Source: Bacteroidota bacterium (GTDB lineage: Bacteria > Bacteroidota > Bacteroidia > AKYH767-A > OLB10). Taken from it: 64,000 nt of DNA. Positions 1-11,000 of the stretch are shown here, piece by piece. The position numbers and the translations under genes were made by a program. Numbering within the stretch: position 1 is the first letter of the stretch; the number at the start of each line of letters is the position of its first letter. The stretch lies in the NCBI GenBank assembly GCA_016722525.1, contig JADKJB010000004.1, positions 62,001 through 126,000 of the forward strand, given 5' to 3'. Under the pieces are notes generated by a model. The model did not search any database. It saw nothing but the letters and a program-made list of their open reading frames with translations, and had not been told where the DNA came from.

Positions 1-1310
1 GAGAGCTGCACAAAAGTTGTTCTTTTTTTCTTCTTGACCCATGCCACCAAAGCTTTACTTTCTTTTTCCGTAAGTGTTGCTTCTTGTATACGTTGATAAT
101 CGGTAGTAAGATTGGCTTTGTGTGGTTTACTTCTTGATTTAAGGAATAATATTTTAAACGCAGTGTTTCCTTCAGCAGAAAGAGACTGAATAGGAGCAGA
201 GGTTTCGCCAACATTCATTTTTTCTAATTGAAAGAAAACAGTTGGATCAACTTCATCAGCTTCAAAACGTGTAGTCCCTAATTTTTGATTCACCACGTTA
301 CCTCCATTGAATCTGGAATCAGCATCGTTTGAAAAACGTTGCGCTGCCTCAGAAAAAGAAAGTGAATCACTTATGATAAGTTTGTGGATGCTATCGGATT
401 TTGCAAAAGTTTTGTTGATATCCGGTGCAGAAAAAGCAGGTTTCAAAAGAATATGTCTGACATTGATTTGTTCTCCTCTTCTTTCAATAAGTTGAATTAT
501 GTGAAATCCGAATTTTGTTTCAACTATTTCTGAAACTTCCCCCTTACGAAGTTTGAAAGCAGCAGCTTCAAATTCAGGAACCAAATCACCTCGTCCAACA
601 AATCCGAGCTCACCACCATTTCTTGAAGAACCATCTTGAGAATACAATATAGCAAGAGTAGAGAATTCTTCTCCTTTCAAAACCCGTTGTCGGTATGATT
701 CCAGTTTGTCTTTTACATTTTTCTTTTCTTCATTACTCACTGGAACATTAATAACAATTTGCGAATATTCGATTTCCGCATTAATAAAAGGTAAGCTATC
801 TTCTGGAATACTATTAAAAAATTCCTTGACATCAGAAGGGGAGACGGAAACGTTTTTGGTAACAGTTCCTTGCATGGCCTGCATCAGCAACTGTTCCATG
901 ATGAGTGGTTTAAATTCATCTTTTATTTCAAGAATACTCTTTTCATAATACTCTTCAAGTTTAGCCTCTGATCCTATTTGACTTACCATATAACCCACTC
1001 TTCGGTCCAGTTCATTCTCCACTTGGTTGTCTGTAACTTCAACACTATCAAGAATCGCTTGATTGAGCAAAAGTTTATTGATCAATAACTGATCCGTAAC
1101 CCGGCATCTTAATTCTTCTGATCCTGTTGTTCCCTGAGAAACAATTTGCTGATACTGAGTTTCTATTTCAGATTTTAATAATATTTTATTTCCTATCACT
1201 GCGGTTACCTGATCAATAATTTGTTCCGGCTGAGCGGTTGCTATTCCTGCCTGAGAAAGCAGTAATAAATTTACAATGATAATGACCAGATTAATAAATT
1301 TCAATTTCAT
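1..1310 (-). CDS. surA: SurA-like periplasmic peptidyl-prolyl isomerase, 3' end cut by window edge
   Basis: Open from the ATG at 1310 to the window edge, about 436 codons with no stop. An N-terminal hydrophobic segment ending near AGIATAQ is a likely signal peptide. A SurA N-domain (DQVTAVIGNKILLKSEIE) follows, then two parvulin-type PPIase domains at roughly residues 165-270 and 275-380. The first shows GGELGFVGRGDLVPEF and FGFHIIQLIE; the second starts at INVRHILLKP. The family role is chaperoning unfolded outer-membrane proteins across the periplasm. It is the last gene of a three-PPIase operon; its ATG lies at the end of the preceding lipoprotein gene, inside an A-run. Only the last few residues should be missing. 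Confident as a SurA-family protein; the symbol follows usage for this locus. Confidence 0.85.
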   Translation of the reverse strand, partial: MKLKFINLVIIIVNLLLLSQAGIATAQPEQIIDQVTAVIGNKILLKSEIETQYQQIVSQGTTGSEELRCRVTDQLLINKLLLNQAILDSVEVTDNQVENELDRRVGYMVSQIGSEAKLEEYYEKSILEIKDEFKPLIMEQLLMQAMQGTVTKNVSVSPSDVKEFFNSIPEDSLPFINAEIEYSQIVINVPVSNEEKKNVKDKLESYRQRVLKGEEFSTLAILYSQDGSSRNGGELGFVGRGDLVPEFEAAAFKLRKGEVSEIVETKFGFHIIQLIERRGEQINVRHILLKPAFSAPDINKTFAKSDSIHKLIISDSLSFSEAAQRFSNDADSRFNGGNVVNQKLGTTRFEADEVDPTVFFQLEKMNVGETSAPIQSLSAEGNTAFKILFLKSRSKPHKANLTTDYQRIQEATLTEKESKALVAWVKKKKRTTFVQL

Positions 1311-2136
1311 TTTTTTAATTGCTTCATCATAAGCTGCCTTTTCCATTTCTTTGATCAGGCTCAATTTTCTTTTGTTAATCACCAAACCCTAATGTCGTCT
1401 TTCACAAAACTTAATGGTGAAAGACTTTCTCTGATTTTCATATCTTTTATATTGACCAGATAAAGATTCGTCGAATCTTCCATTTCAATATATCTATTGT
1501 TTCTAAGGAATGATTCCTTATCATAGGTTTTTATTGGAACTTTTTTGAGTAACTCATCAAACAACAACCAGGTTTCATCATCAAGGTGGAAATCACTGGC
1601 AAATTGGTAGCAATATCCTTCCAGTAACAGCCTTTCTTTTGAATTAGTTGATTTATACCATTCCTTGACTTTTTTTATTTTAGGAGCATCCTTTTTTACT
1701 CTAAGGTAAAGAACTTTGATAATATTGTCTTTGAGTTCAAAATTTCTTTGATTTTCCTGATAATACTTTTCAATTTCCTGATCAGAGACAACTGTATCCA
1801 GCTTTTGGCGAATTAACTCAGTCTCATAAATATAAGTAATCAGTGAATTACGATACTCCTCTAGTTTTTGTTCAACATCTTTTTTTTCATCATCCAAATT
1901 TGTTTCAGCCTTGTGAAGTATTGCCTGCTGTCGGATCCAATTTTGAATGAAGCTGTTTGCCAGCAAGGCGCTATCTTCTTTAGTAGTGCCAGGTGAAATC
2001 ATTCTACGTATTTCGTCAACATAAAGGTATTGATCATGTACTCTTGCAATAGCATCTTCAGGTTGATCCTTAGTTTCTTTACGAAGAAAGTCACAAGAAG
2101 AACAAAATAGAGCTAGCAGGAGGCCAGATAGCTCAT
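1308..2136 (-). CDS. PPIase-associated lipoprotein (middle gene of the PPIase operon), two frame breaks
   Basis: The central frame 1379-2002 encodes a charged helical protein (SFIQNWIRQQAILHKAE, then VVSDQEIEKYYQENQ) resembling the parvulin-family lipoprotein between ppiC and surA genes in Bacteroidota. Upstream, the ATG at 2136 gives MSYLA, and after one lost base the frame continues LLLALFCSSCDFLRK, a lipobox-like signal ending in Cys. Downstream, one lost base near 1385 restores INKRKLSLIKEMEKAAYDEA, which runs to the surA ATG. No clear PPIase active-site core is visible, so it may be a structural partner rather than an enzyme. The start codon lies inside a perfect 10-bp inverted repeat. 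The start and the tail are inferred from this reconstruction; the central part is certain. Confidence 0.65.
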
Positions 2137-2159
2137 TGCCCCGCTTTTACGGGGCAATG
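2134..2159 (-). promoter_or_regulatory. Perfect 10-bp inverted repeat covering the lipoprotein start codon
   Basis: The arms cattgccccg and cggggcaatg flank a 6-base loop (cttttа on the plus strand, read ctttta). The element sits between the ppiC-type gene and the lipoprotein gene. The reconstructed start codon is the last three bases of the 3' arm on the transcribed strand. No T-run follows, so a simple terminator is not supported. In RNA the hairpin would bury the start codon and any upstream ribosome site. Confidence 0.6.
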
Positions 2160-2208
2160 GTAAACAATATGCTTTGAAGTCAGATTTGTTTGGCAATAGC
2201 AACCAAAA

Positions 2209-4163
2209 TTATTTACTGAAAGAGTTTAATACATCTTGATTTACAGAAACAGGATATTTGGTTCTGAGTTGTTTGATCCATTCTTTTTCAAGATAGTTTT
2301 GATAATCGGCGGTGATAATACCTTTTGCTTCTTCAAGTGTTTTTGGAGTAGCTTCAAGAATATTTATTACATCCACAAATACCACTGAATTGTTTTTGTT
2401 CATATCCGCCGATAAACCCTTTTGCCAGGTGATTGCATCAATAATTTCATTTTCACCCTTAAGGAATTTGCCGTCTTTAGTAGTCAGGTTCAACTGGGAG
2501 TCTTTATTTATAGTTTGTAAAACTTCAACCAACGGTTTTTGCTTTTTCATCAGTTTACGTGTTTTGGCTGCGATGTCGGCATTTGCATTGGTGTAAATAA
2601 TAGCATCACATCTCTTCTCCCACATGTAGTTGTTTTTATTTTTTCATAAAACCCAACTAATCCTGTTGAATCTTTAACAGCTTTTGACCATACTTTTTTA
2701 TCTGTTAAATCAAATAATAAAATACCATCCCTGTATTCCTGCATTAAGGCCTTGAATTCAGGATATTTATTTTCGAGCTGACTTTCTTCATAGTTCAAAC
2801 AGGTTTCGTCAACAAACTGAGTATATAAATTATAACCTACCTGCTTGGAGGTGGTATTTTGTTTTTTTGCCTGATGATTGTTGATGTATTTAGCAAAATC
2901 CTCTTGAGTAAAGGTTAACGTCCCTAAAGTGAATAAGGGCTTATTCATACCTTTTACCATTTCAGGTGACCACTCTCCATTGAGTATGGAAGTGTCTAAA
3001 GCATTTACAAATAGATCCTTGTTTTTTGGGACTTCTTTAAATTTATATTCACTTTTTATTCTGGCAATCATCGAATTTTTACTCACTTCTGCTCTGCTAT
3101 CTTTAGCAACTTGATTTTTGAGTTCACTTTTCTTATCTTCAAAAGAAGGAATAGGTTTTTTCTCTAATCTTTTAATGATATGCCATCCATAACTGGTTTT
3201 TATTGGTTGTGAATAATCACCATCGTTTTTAAGTGCGAAAGCTACTTTTTCAAATTCAGGAACCATTCTTCCGGTACCAAAAGGGGGTAGAGCACCGCCG
3301 TTTTTAGCCGATCCTTTATCATCTGAAAATTTGGTCGCCAGATCTTCGAATTTTTCACCTGATTTAAGTTTTGTATAAATCTCATCAATTTTCATTTGCG
3401 CTTGTTTTGCAATTGAATCAGGAGAATTGGCAGGTGATTTAACCATAATATGGGCGACTTTAACTTCTCCCTGAGCATCTCTCATATCAATTACTTTTAT
3501 AATATGATACCCGAATTTGGTCCTTACCGGCATTGAAATTTGTCCGATTTTAGTAGTATACGCAGCCGATTCAAAAGGATAAACCATTTGCATTCCTGTG
3601 AAATATCCAAGATCACCTCCATTTTCTTTTGCTGAAGGATCGTTGGAAGAGTCACGAGCCATTGTTTCAAAATCAGCTCCTTTTAAAATCAATTCTCTGA
3701 TTTTTAAAGCTCTGTTATAGGCCATCATGGAATCTTTCGGCAAAGCATCCTGAGCTACATTAATCAATATGTGACTAGCCCGAACATCTTTTTGAAGTCT
3801 GTCATAGGCCTCTTTTATTAGCCCATCAGAAACCTCTTTATCAGTCATATAAGGTTGAGCGAGTTGTTTACGGTAACCCTTCAACTCATTGATGAAAGTT
3901 TGGCTGGTATCAAGTTTTTCTTCCTCAGCTTCTTTAACCTTGAGCTTGTAATTGATATACAATTCCAGATATTCCCGAACATCTTTCATGTCGTAAGCTC
4001 CTTCTTTGTTGTTGTTTTTGCGATATACTTTTTCAAACTCTGATTTAGTAACAGGGGTTCCGGCAATTGTCATTAATACCGGGTTAGCAGACTCTTGAGC
4101 TATTAGAATTTGGAAACATCCGGATACCAGTAGCATAAGAAAGCCTGAGGTCAGTTTTTTCAT
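2209..4163 (-). CDS. Periplasmic peptidyl-prolyl isomerase with two parvulin domains (PpiC/SurA type), one frame break
   Basis: First gene of the PPIase operon, about 651 aa once the two frames (2550-4163 and 2209-2625) are joined. A signal peptide (MKKLTSGFLMLLVSGCFQILIAQ) is followed by a helical N-domain. Two parvulin domains come next, about residues 125-230 (VRASHILINV, ENGGDLGYFTGMQMVYPFE, FGYHIIKVID) and 235-345 (VKVAHIMVKSP, KNGGALPPFGTGRMVPEFE, YGWHIIKRLE). The last 200 residues are a helical tail. The join is at an A-run near 2633, where one lost base turns KIKNNYMWEKR into KIKTTTCGRR; both sides read as conserved sequence, so a sequence error is likelier than decay. It probably folds or escorts outer-membrane proteins, including T9SS components. 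Confidence 0.85.
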
Positions 4164-4202
4164 AATAATTTATTTAATATGTTATTGAGTTTTAATGGGA
4201 TG

Positions 4203-4210
4203 CAAATTTA
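4203..4210 (-). promoter_or_regulatory. Bacteroidota -7 promoter element of the PPIase operon
   Basis: TAAATTTG on the minus strand matches TAnnTTTG and lies about 40 bases before the ATG at 4163. No convincing -33 TTTG was assigned. Confidence 0.5.
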
Positions 4211-4270
4211 ATAAAATGAATGGTATATTCTAAAAATTGAAGGGTCAAAGCTATTTGATAATTAATGAAA

Positions 4271-5739
4271 TTAGCGTGAATAATTAGGCGCATCTTTAAT
4301 AATAGTCACTCCGTGTGGATGGCTTTCTTTAACGCCGTTCATAGAAATCTTGATAAATTGTGCTTGCTGCAGAGTTTTAATGTCTTTTGCGCCACAATAC
4401 CCCATGCTAGCCCTTAATCCACCAATGAGCTGATAAACTTCTTCAGCTAAAGTGCCTTTATATGGAACTCTTCCAACAATTCCTTCTGGAACGAGTTTCT
4501 TGATATCTTCTTCAGCATCCTGAAAATAACGGTCTCTTGAGCCCTCTCTCATAGCTTCAATGGACCCCATCCTCTAATCACTTTGTATTTGCGGCCTTCA
4601 TAAATAATGCTTTCTCCCGGAGACTCTTCAACACCTGCAAAAAGAGAACCCGCCATGATGCAGTGGGCGCCTGCTGCTATCGCCTTGGGTATATCACCTG
4701 TAAATCGTATTCCTCCATCTGCAATTATTGGTACACCTGAATCTTTAAGGGCTTTTGAAACATCCATGATAGCAGTAAGTTGTGGTACTCCCACACCCGC
4801 AACAACACGCGTTGTGCAAATGGATCCTGGTCCGATTCCAACTTTAACCGCATCTGCACCTGCTTTAATCAACATCTTGGCAGCATCTCCTGTTGCAATG
4901 TTTCCAACCACTGTATCCAGTAAAGGGAATTTTTTCTTTACATTCTTGAGTGCTATCAAAACACCTTTTGAATGTCCATGTGCAGTATCAATTACAATTG
5001 CATCTACTCCGGCATTTACTAAAGCTTCAACTCTTTCAAGAATATCAGAAGTCACTCCAACAGCAGCAGCAACTCTTAACCGACCAAGTTTGTCTTTGCA
5101 GGAATTTGGACGCGATTTGTATTTAATAATATCTTTATAGGTGATGAGTCCTATAAGTTTCCCTTTCTTATCAACGACCGGTAGTTTTTCGATTTTATAA
5201 TCTTGCAAAATAATTTCAGCTTTTTGCAAACTGGTAATTCCTTCTACCGTGATGAGGTTTTCTTTAGTCATCACCTCCTTCACCGATCTGGTGGGCTGCT
5301 TTTCGAACCGTAAATCTCTGTTTGTAAGTATTCCTACCAGAATATTTTGAGCATTAACTATTGGTATTCCTCCAATTTTCTGCTCTTTCATAATGTTAAG
5401 TGCTTCTTGAATAGTAGCATTTTCGTTCAGTGTGATCGGATCATGTATCATACCGCTTTCAGATCTTTTCACTTTGCGGACTTCAGCAGCTTGATTGCTG
5501 ATGCTCATATTTTTATGTAAAACACCTAAGCCACCCTCTTGCGCCATGGCAATAGCTAATGATGATTCTGTAAGTGTATCCATTGCCGCAGAAACAATCG
5601 GAACATTGATTTTTATGTTTCTTGAAAAAAGACTGGAAATATCAACATCTCTGGGTAGAATTTCAGAATAAGCAGGAACCAGCAATACGTCATCATAGGT
5701 GAGTCCTTCTTCCAAAATTTTAATTGACGGAGTTTTCAT
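4271..5739 (-). CDS. guaB: Inosine-5'-monophosphate dehydrogenase, one frame break
   Basis: Oxidises IMP to XMP with NAD+, the committed step of GMP synthesis. Visible in order: N-terminal barrel start (LTYDDVLLVPAYSEILPRDV), a pair of CBS domains (about residues 95-215, with MTKENLITVEG and EKLPVVDKKGKLIGLIT), the active-site loop GPGSICTTRVVAGVG with the catalytic Cys, and IADGGIRFTGD. The frame breaks near 4570, where RGMGS reads as RGW; the correct frame then runs MGSIEAMREGSRDRYFQ to the end. Joined length is 489 aa, normal for the family. The start at 5739 is preferred over the ATG at 5796 because the promoter element lies between them. The gene is near-essential, so the break is likely a sequencing error. 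Confidence 0.93.
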
Positions 5740-5784
5740 GGCAGTAGGTATTAAAGCTGGGAATATCAAAAATGCATTGGGGTG

Positions 5785-5792
5785 CAAAGGTA
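5785..5792 (-). promoter_or_regulatory. -7 promoter element of guaB
   Basis: TACCTTTG on the minus strand, 45 bases before the ATG at 5739. It rules out the upstream ATG at 5796 as the start. Confidence 0.55.
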
Positions 5793-5838
5793 GCAAAAAC
5801 AGTCTTTCAAAAATTTTAAACCCCAGCTAAAACTATCC

Positions 5839-7938
5839 TTACCTTAACAACGAAATAGTTCCCGTTCTTCGCAGCTCTTTTTTGTTAAACCCTTTGAAAA
5901 TCAATATGTAAACATACAATCCTGTAGGTGCATTCTTGCTTTCAAACTGACCATTCCAACCTAAATCGGGTTGGGTAGAGGCAAACACCTGCTGTCCCCA
6001 TCTATTATAGATTTGCAAGCTGTAATTTTCCGGATCTGCGAATAGCAGGTAGGGTTTAAAAATCGGATTTTTTCCTCCGGGAGTAAATGCGTTTGGTATA
6101 TAAGCATTAGCACTTTGGGGAGCACAGGCTATGTTCGAAATGGAACTGTCTCTGAATCCAAAACTGTTTTGATTTTTCTCAACAGCTTGAACCACATAAC
6201 ATATATTTCCATCGCCGGCCGGGAAACTGGAAACATCTTCTCTGAAAAACAAGGTGTCTCCTGAAACAGTGGCAAAAGGCTGACTTGCGGTGAACCCATC
6301 AATGACTCTGTAAATGTTAAAATAGCCTGTTGTTCCCTGCCAACCAAAGTAATCGATCCAACTCAGGTCACTAATGTAATCATTGCCTCCTTCTGCAGAA
6401 AGCAATACTGTTCCTGAAACATTGCTGAAAAGTTGCTCATCTACGCAACTGTCGGTAGCAGAAATTTTATAAAATTTTTGTTGTTGATCTGCACCTGCAA
6501 AGGCATCTAAAAAAGTTATCGTATTGGAAGCAGTATAATTTTTCTCATCAACGAAGGTAAAGGATCCTGTTGCAAAATTACTTCGGTATAAACGGTAAGA
6601 AACAATATCACCACCAGGATCAACATAACAGTTTACTTCAACACCGGAACCTCTAACATCTAGAGATTTTATGTAAAGAAATTGTGGTTGAATAAAAATG
6701 TCGGCAATAATACTTTTTATATTTGAAGAGGCTGTTTGTCCGTTTACTCCAACTACCCGAATTACAAATTCATATAATGAGCCCTGATTGGTAAGTATTT
6801 TTTCATAATTAAAAACAGTACTGGGAACAAACGCATCACGCACCCAGTTTCCTGAATTTTCCCTAACCCAAATTTCATATCTGGATATTCCATCCTTTAA
6901 GTTTTCATAAGGAGTCCAGTTTAAACTGGCTAATGCGCCACATTTTTCATAGGACAAATTCAGCAACATAGTTTTATGGTTTGCAGCAAGTGAACCCAGA
7001 TTGCGACAGGTGTCGAATGCAGCAATGCTAAAAGTCTCTACAACAGTGGCTGAATTCGTAAGTGGATAGGTAAATGATAGCGTATTGATTCCATAAACAG
7101 CACCTATTGAATCATAGGAGGACCCATTGAACTCATAGATAACATATCCATCAGTATCTGCACTTGAATCAGGAAACCAGCTAATTTGAACATCGCCTGA
7201 AATAAGATTGATGCTCACTGTGTCCAATAGGGGTTTCGCTGGTCCTTTTGTGTCACGAAATAATTCACCATCGATGGATGAAGTGGATTGGCAACCTGAG
7301 GCATCCCCTTGAATGACTTTATAATTAATGAATTTACTACAAAATATATTCGTGTCGCTGGTTGTAGTATCGGTAGTGGTTCTAAATGTCGTATATGCGC
7401 CAGACGTTAGTTCTTTGGAAACAATATAATTAGCTAATGTAGTTGGCAAGGGCGGAGTATGAATCCTGTTCCAGTTGAGTTTTACTGACTCATTGGACAA
7501 AGGTGTTACTATCATCCTCATTGTTCTCAGGGTATCAGAAGGTACAGAATAATTGGTGCAACATCCGGCTCGTGTTTTTATATAGAAAAAGAGAACTGTG
7601 TTGTTTGCATTTACACTGTTAATAGTTGTAGTTAATGTGTTGTAGTTAAATATGCTGTCGACTGGCAAAAATGGACCTGCTGTATTGGTACTATAGGATA
7701 CGTGATAACCACCAAAAACAGTTCCGGTATCGATGGGTGGTATCCAGTTCAGGGTTACTGCTCCGCTCAAACCAACTGAAATACATCTCAATGATGGTGG
7801 GGATGGTTGTCCGTTTGACTGGTGTGAATGAACTAAAATTAATATCAAGGCAAGTATCTGCAATAGGAGGATCTTTCCTTTGTCTGATTTTACTTTGAAT
7901 TTGGAACGAATGGGCATCAATTTAAAAGCAATAATCAT
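5839..7938 (-). CDS. Secreted fibronectin type III protein with T9SS type B sorting domain
   Basis: A 699-aa protein with a basic N-terminus and a hydrophobic signal segment (LLLQILALILILVHS). Several fibronectin-III-like domains follow, visible from repeated patterns such as GAVTLNWIPP, ESVKLNWNRIH, GDVQISWFPD and ALASLNWTPYE, each spaced about 100 residues. The final 90 residues form the gliding-motility-associated type B CTD (AYIPNAFTPGG, LQIYNRWGQQVF, PTGLYVYILIFKG, GTISLLR). Such CTDs direct export through T9SS to the cell surface. Its first FN3 pair, including the SDTLRT motif, is clearly paralogous to the region before the repeats of the giant adhesin upstream, and its C-terminus resembles the fragment at 40.5-41.1 kb. 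Binding target unknown. Confidence 0.9.
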   Translation of the reverse strand: MIIAFKLMPIRSKFKVKSDKGKILLLQILALILILVHSHQSNGQPSPPSLRCISVGLSGAVTLNWIPPIDTGTVFGGYHVSYSTNTAGPFLPVDSIFNYNTLTTTINSVNANNTVLFFYIKTRAGCCTNYSVPSDTLRTMRMIVTPLSNESVKLNWNRIHTPPLPTTLANYIVSKELTSGAYTTFRTTTDTTTSDTNIFCSKFINYKVIQGDASGCQSTSSIDGELFRDTKGPAKPLLDTVSINLISGDVQISWFPDSSADTDGYVIYEFNGSSYDSIGAVYGINTLSFTYPLTNSATVVETFSIAAFDTCRNLGSLAANHKTMLLNLSYEKCGALASLNWTPYENLKDGISRYEIWVRENSGNWVRDAFVPSTVFNYEKILTNQGSLYEFVIRVVGVNGQTASSNIKSIIADIFIQPQFLYIKSLDVRGSGVEVNCYVDPGGDIVSYRLYRSNFATGSFTFVDEKNYTASNTITFLDAFAGADQQQKFYKISATDSCVDEQLFSNVSGTVLLSAEGGNDYISDLSWIDYFGWQGTTGYFNIYRVIDGFTASQPFATVSGDTLFFREDVSSFPAGDGNICYVVQAVEKNQNSFGFRDSSISNIACAPQSANAYIPNAFTPGGKNPIFKPYLLFADPENYSLQIYNRWGQQVFASTQPDLGWNGQFESKNAPTGLYVYILIFKGFNKKELRRTGTISLLR

Positions 7939-7980
7939 TTAACGTTCAGAATAGATTCTTAGTCTGTGTTTTTCAGCTCT

Positions 7981-7988
7981 CAAAGGTA
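7981..7988 (-). promoter_or_regulatory. -7 promoter element of the FN3 protein gene
   Basis: TACCTTTG on the minus strand, 42 bases before the ATG at 7938. It lies just downstream of the terminator of the preceding adhesin gene, so the FN3 gene is probably transcribed separately. Confidence 0.5.
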
Positions 7989-8022
7989 GTGATTATCAAG
8001 TAATAAGGATAAATAATGCAAA

Positions 8023-8050
8023 AAAAGGAAGCCTGATCAGGCTTCCTTTT
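8023..8050 (-). terminator. Intrinsic terminator after the giant adhesin
   Basis: A perfect 28-base palindrome, arms aaaaggaagcctga and tcaggcttcctttt, lies 18 bases after the adhesin stop codon and ends in a T-run on the minus strand. Confidence 0.85.
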
Positions 8051-8068
8051 AACTATAATTGAAATTTT

Positions 8069-11000
8069 TTATCTAATCAAAGAAACAGTTCCATTAAACT
8101 GATGCTTTTTACCACCTTTAGTTATAACTTCAATGGTGTAAACATAAACACCTTCTGAGGCTTTATTACCATCTTTATCGTATCCACTCCAGAACTTGTT
8201 GTAATCATCACCTTCATATACTTTTTGCCCCCATCTGTTAAAAATGGCCATTTTATAGGATTTTACATCTAATACATAACCTGCATCAAAGAAATAATCA
8301 TTGATGCCATCTGCATTAGGAGTGAAGGCATTGGGAATGTAAAAAGGATTAACTACAACTTCCTGTATATACTCATCAAAACAACCTGCAATATTTGTAA
8401 CTAAGAGTCGCACTTTATACTGTCCGATTTCATTAAAATAATGAGCAGGGTTTTGTTCAAATGATTGTGCACCATCGGCGAAGTCCCAAAGCCAGGAAAC
8501 CGCATTTTGTGATTGGTCATTAAAAACGATTTTAGCATTGAAAACATTTGTGACAACGGTGATGGAACAAACTTAGCTTCTGGCAATGGGAAGAAAGTGA
8601 TATCCACCGGCTGAGTTAAAGTTCCAATACATCCTGCACTTGTTGTAATGGTAAGTGTGATTGGATAATTTCCAGGAGCTGTAAATACATGCGAAGGGTT
8701 AGAAATATTGGACGATAAATTGTCGCCAAAATCCCAATTAAATTGTGAACCTGGAGGGAATGAAGAGTTGTTTGTGAAGTTGATTTCAGGAATGGCACAG
8801 GTAAGACTGGTATCATTCGTGAAACTGATGACCGGTGTTTGATTAACAATAAAGTTTATTGCAGGTGAAGTTCCTGAACATCCATTAACATCAATAACAG
8901 AAACGGTAATAACTCCTGATTGAGTGGCAACAAAAGAAGGAGCCAAAGATCCGGTAGACCACACATAATTAACATAACCTGGAGTTGCGTTGAGTGTAGA
9001 AGATTCACCGTCACAAATTTCAAAATCTCCGGTAATTACAGGTAGGGGCAATGCATTAACTGTGATATTGGCGTCTCCTGAAATGGTCCCCGGACAATTT
9101 GCATCATTAATACTCACTAATGTATAATCCATATTAATGCCGGGTGAAACAGGAATACTTACTGAAGTATTATTTGTAGTCAATGGCCCGGTAGTAATAT
9201 TGCCATTAGTATAGGTATAGTTGAAAGGTGCAACTCCGATAAAGGAAATAGTAAGATTTGTTGATTGGCCGAAACAAATTACAGCGTCACCAGATATTGC
9301 AGCTGTGGGAATTTGATTCACTGAAACGTTAGCTACTCCTGAAGCAGAACCAACACAATTTGCATCACTAACTGTTAATACATTATACGAAGTAGTCACA
9401 CCAGGATTCACAGAAATAATTTCAGGATTACTGGATGTGGTAAAAGGTCCATAAGTGATAGACCCGTCAGAGTAAGTGTAAGTGTAAGGAGCTGTCCCTG
9501 TAAATCCAACATTAAACGAAGTACTGGAGCCCAAACAGATCGATGGATTTCCTGTAACATTCGCAACCGGTAATTGATTTACAATCACCTCGGCCGTGCC
9601 TGAAAATAGACCAATACATTTTTCATCGGACATAGAGATCAGACTGTAGGTTGCAGTTGCATTCGGTGTTACAGGAATTATTTCAGGATTATTTGAAGTA
9701 GTAAACGGACCATATGTAGTTGAACCATCTGAATAGGTATAAGTATAAGGTGAATTGCCATTAAAGCTTATAGTAAATTCAGAACTTTCTCCATTACATA
9801 TTTCTGCATCGCCGGAAAGGGAAACAGTTGCATCAGGAATTGGATTTACAACAATTGCGGCAACGCCGGAAGGGGTTCCGGGGCAACCCGAACCAGTTAC
9901 ATTAGTAACGTTGTAATTGGTATTGTTAACAGGTCCAACATTAATAGTTGTACTAAAATTATTTGTTGTAAACGGACCATATGAAGTACCACCGTCAGAA
10001 TAAATATATTCGAATGGAGGTACACCGGTGAACGCCAGATTTAAATTGGTATTTGCTCCCCGGCAAATTTCTGTGGATCCGGTTAATGTTGAAGTGGGTA
10101 GAGGAATAACTGTAACAGCAGCCACACCTGATCCCGCTCCGGAGCAATTTGCATCACTAATGGTAGTTATCCCATAGGTAGTTGTAACACTTGGATTTAC
10201 ATTTATAAGAACTGGATTTTGGTTGGTCACAAAGGGTCCAAAAACAGTTGATCCATCATTATAACTATATGAATAAGGTCCACTACCCGTAAATTGAACT
10301 GTGAGATTAGTATTATTCCCATTACAAATGGAGGTTGTTCCTGAGATAATTGCAGTTGGTAATGGATTCACAATCACATTGGCAGTTCCTGAAACAGATC
10401 CGGGACAATTGGCATCGCTAATACTAACCATATTGTAAAGAGTGGTGGTTCCTGGAGTTATAGGAACTATTGCCGGATTATTTGGAGTAGTGAAAGGACC
10501 AAAAGTAGCAGCACCATTAGAATAACTGTAAGTATAAGGCCCTGTTCCAACAAAATTAATATTAAGATTGGTGCTTGTCCCTGCACAAATTGTATTGTTT
10601 CCTGTAATAGTTGCAGTAGGTAATGCATTTACAGTAACTGTTGCTGTTGCCGCATTGGTGTTTCCTACACAACCAAATCCAGTTACTGTTGGAGTAAGTC
10701 CGTAAACAGTAGTACCCCCGGGAGACACATTGATAATTTCAGGATCGTTCGAAGTGGTAAATGGACCGAATACGGTACCACCAGAAGTATAACTATAGGT
10801 GTACGGTGCGACTCCGGTGAAATTGATCGAGATATTAGTATTGCCTCCACTGCAAATTGCAGTACTACCTAAAATCTGAGCAGTAGGAATTGGAGTAACT
10901 GATATGTTTGCCTGACCACTTATAGTACCTGCACAATTATTATTGGAAACATTTACCAAAGTATAAGTTGAAGTAGCAGCCGGACTGACAGGAATATTTA

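Noticed and set aside
2550..4163. Programmed frameshift in the ppiC-type gene
   Set aside because: There is an A-run, but no slippery heptamer with a downstream structure I can support, and similar breaks occur throughout the window.
4607..5140. 177-codon open frame on the plus strand
   Set aside because: It lies wholly opposite guaB, has the Ser/Pro/Thr-rich composition of an antisense frame, and matches no family.
4271..5739. guaB as a split pseudogene
   Set aside because: Both frames have perfect family motifs, and the join falls at RGMGS with one base lost; many other genes show the same error type.
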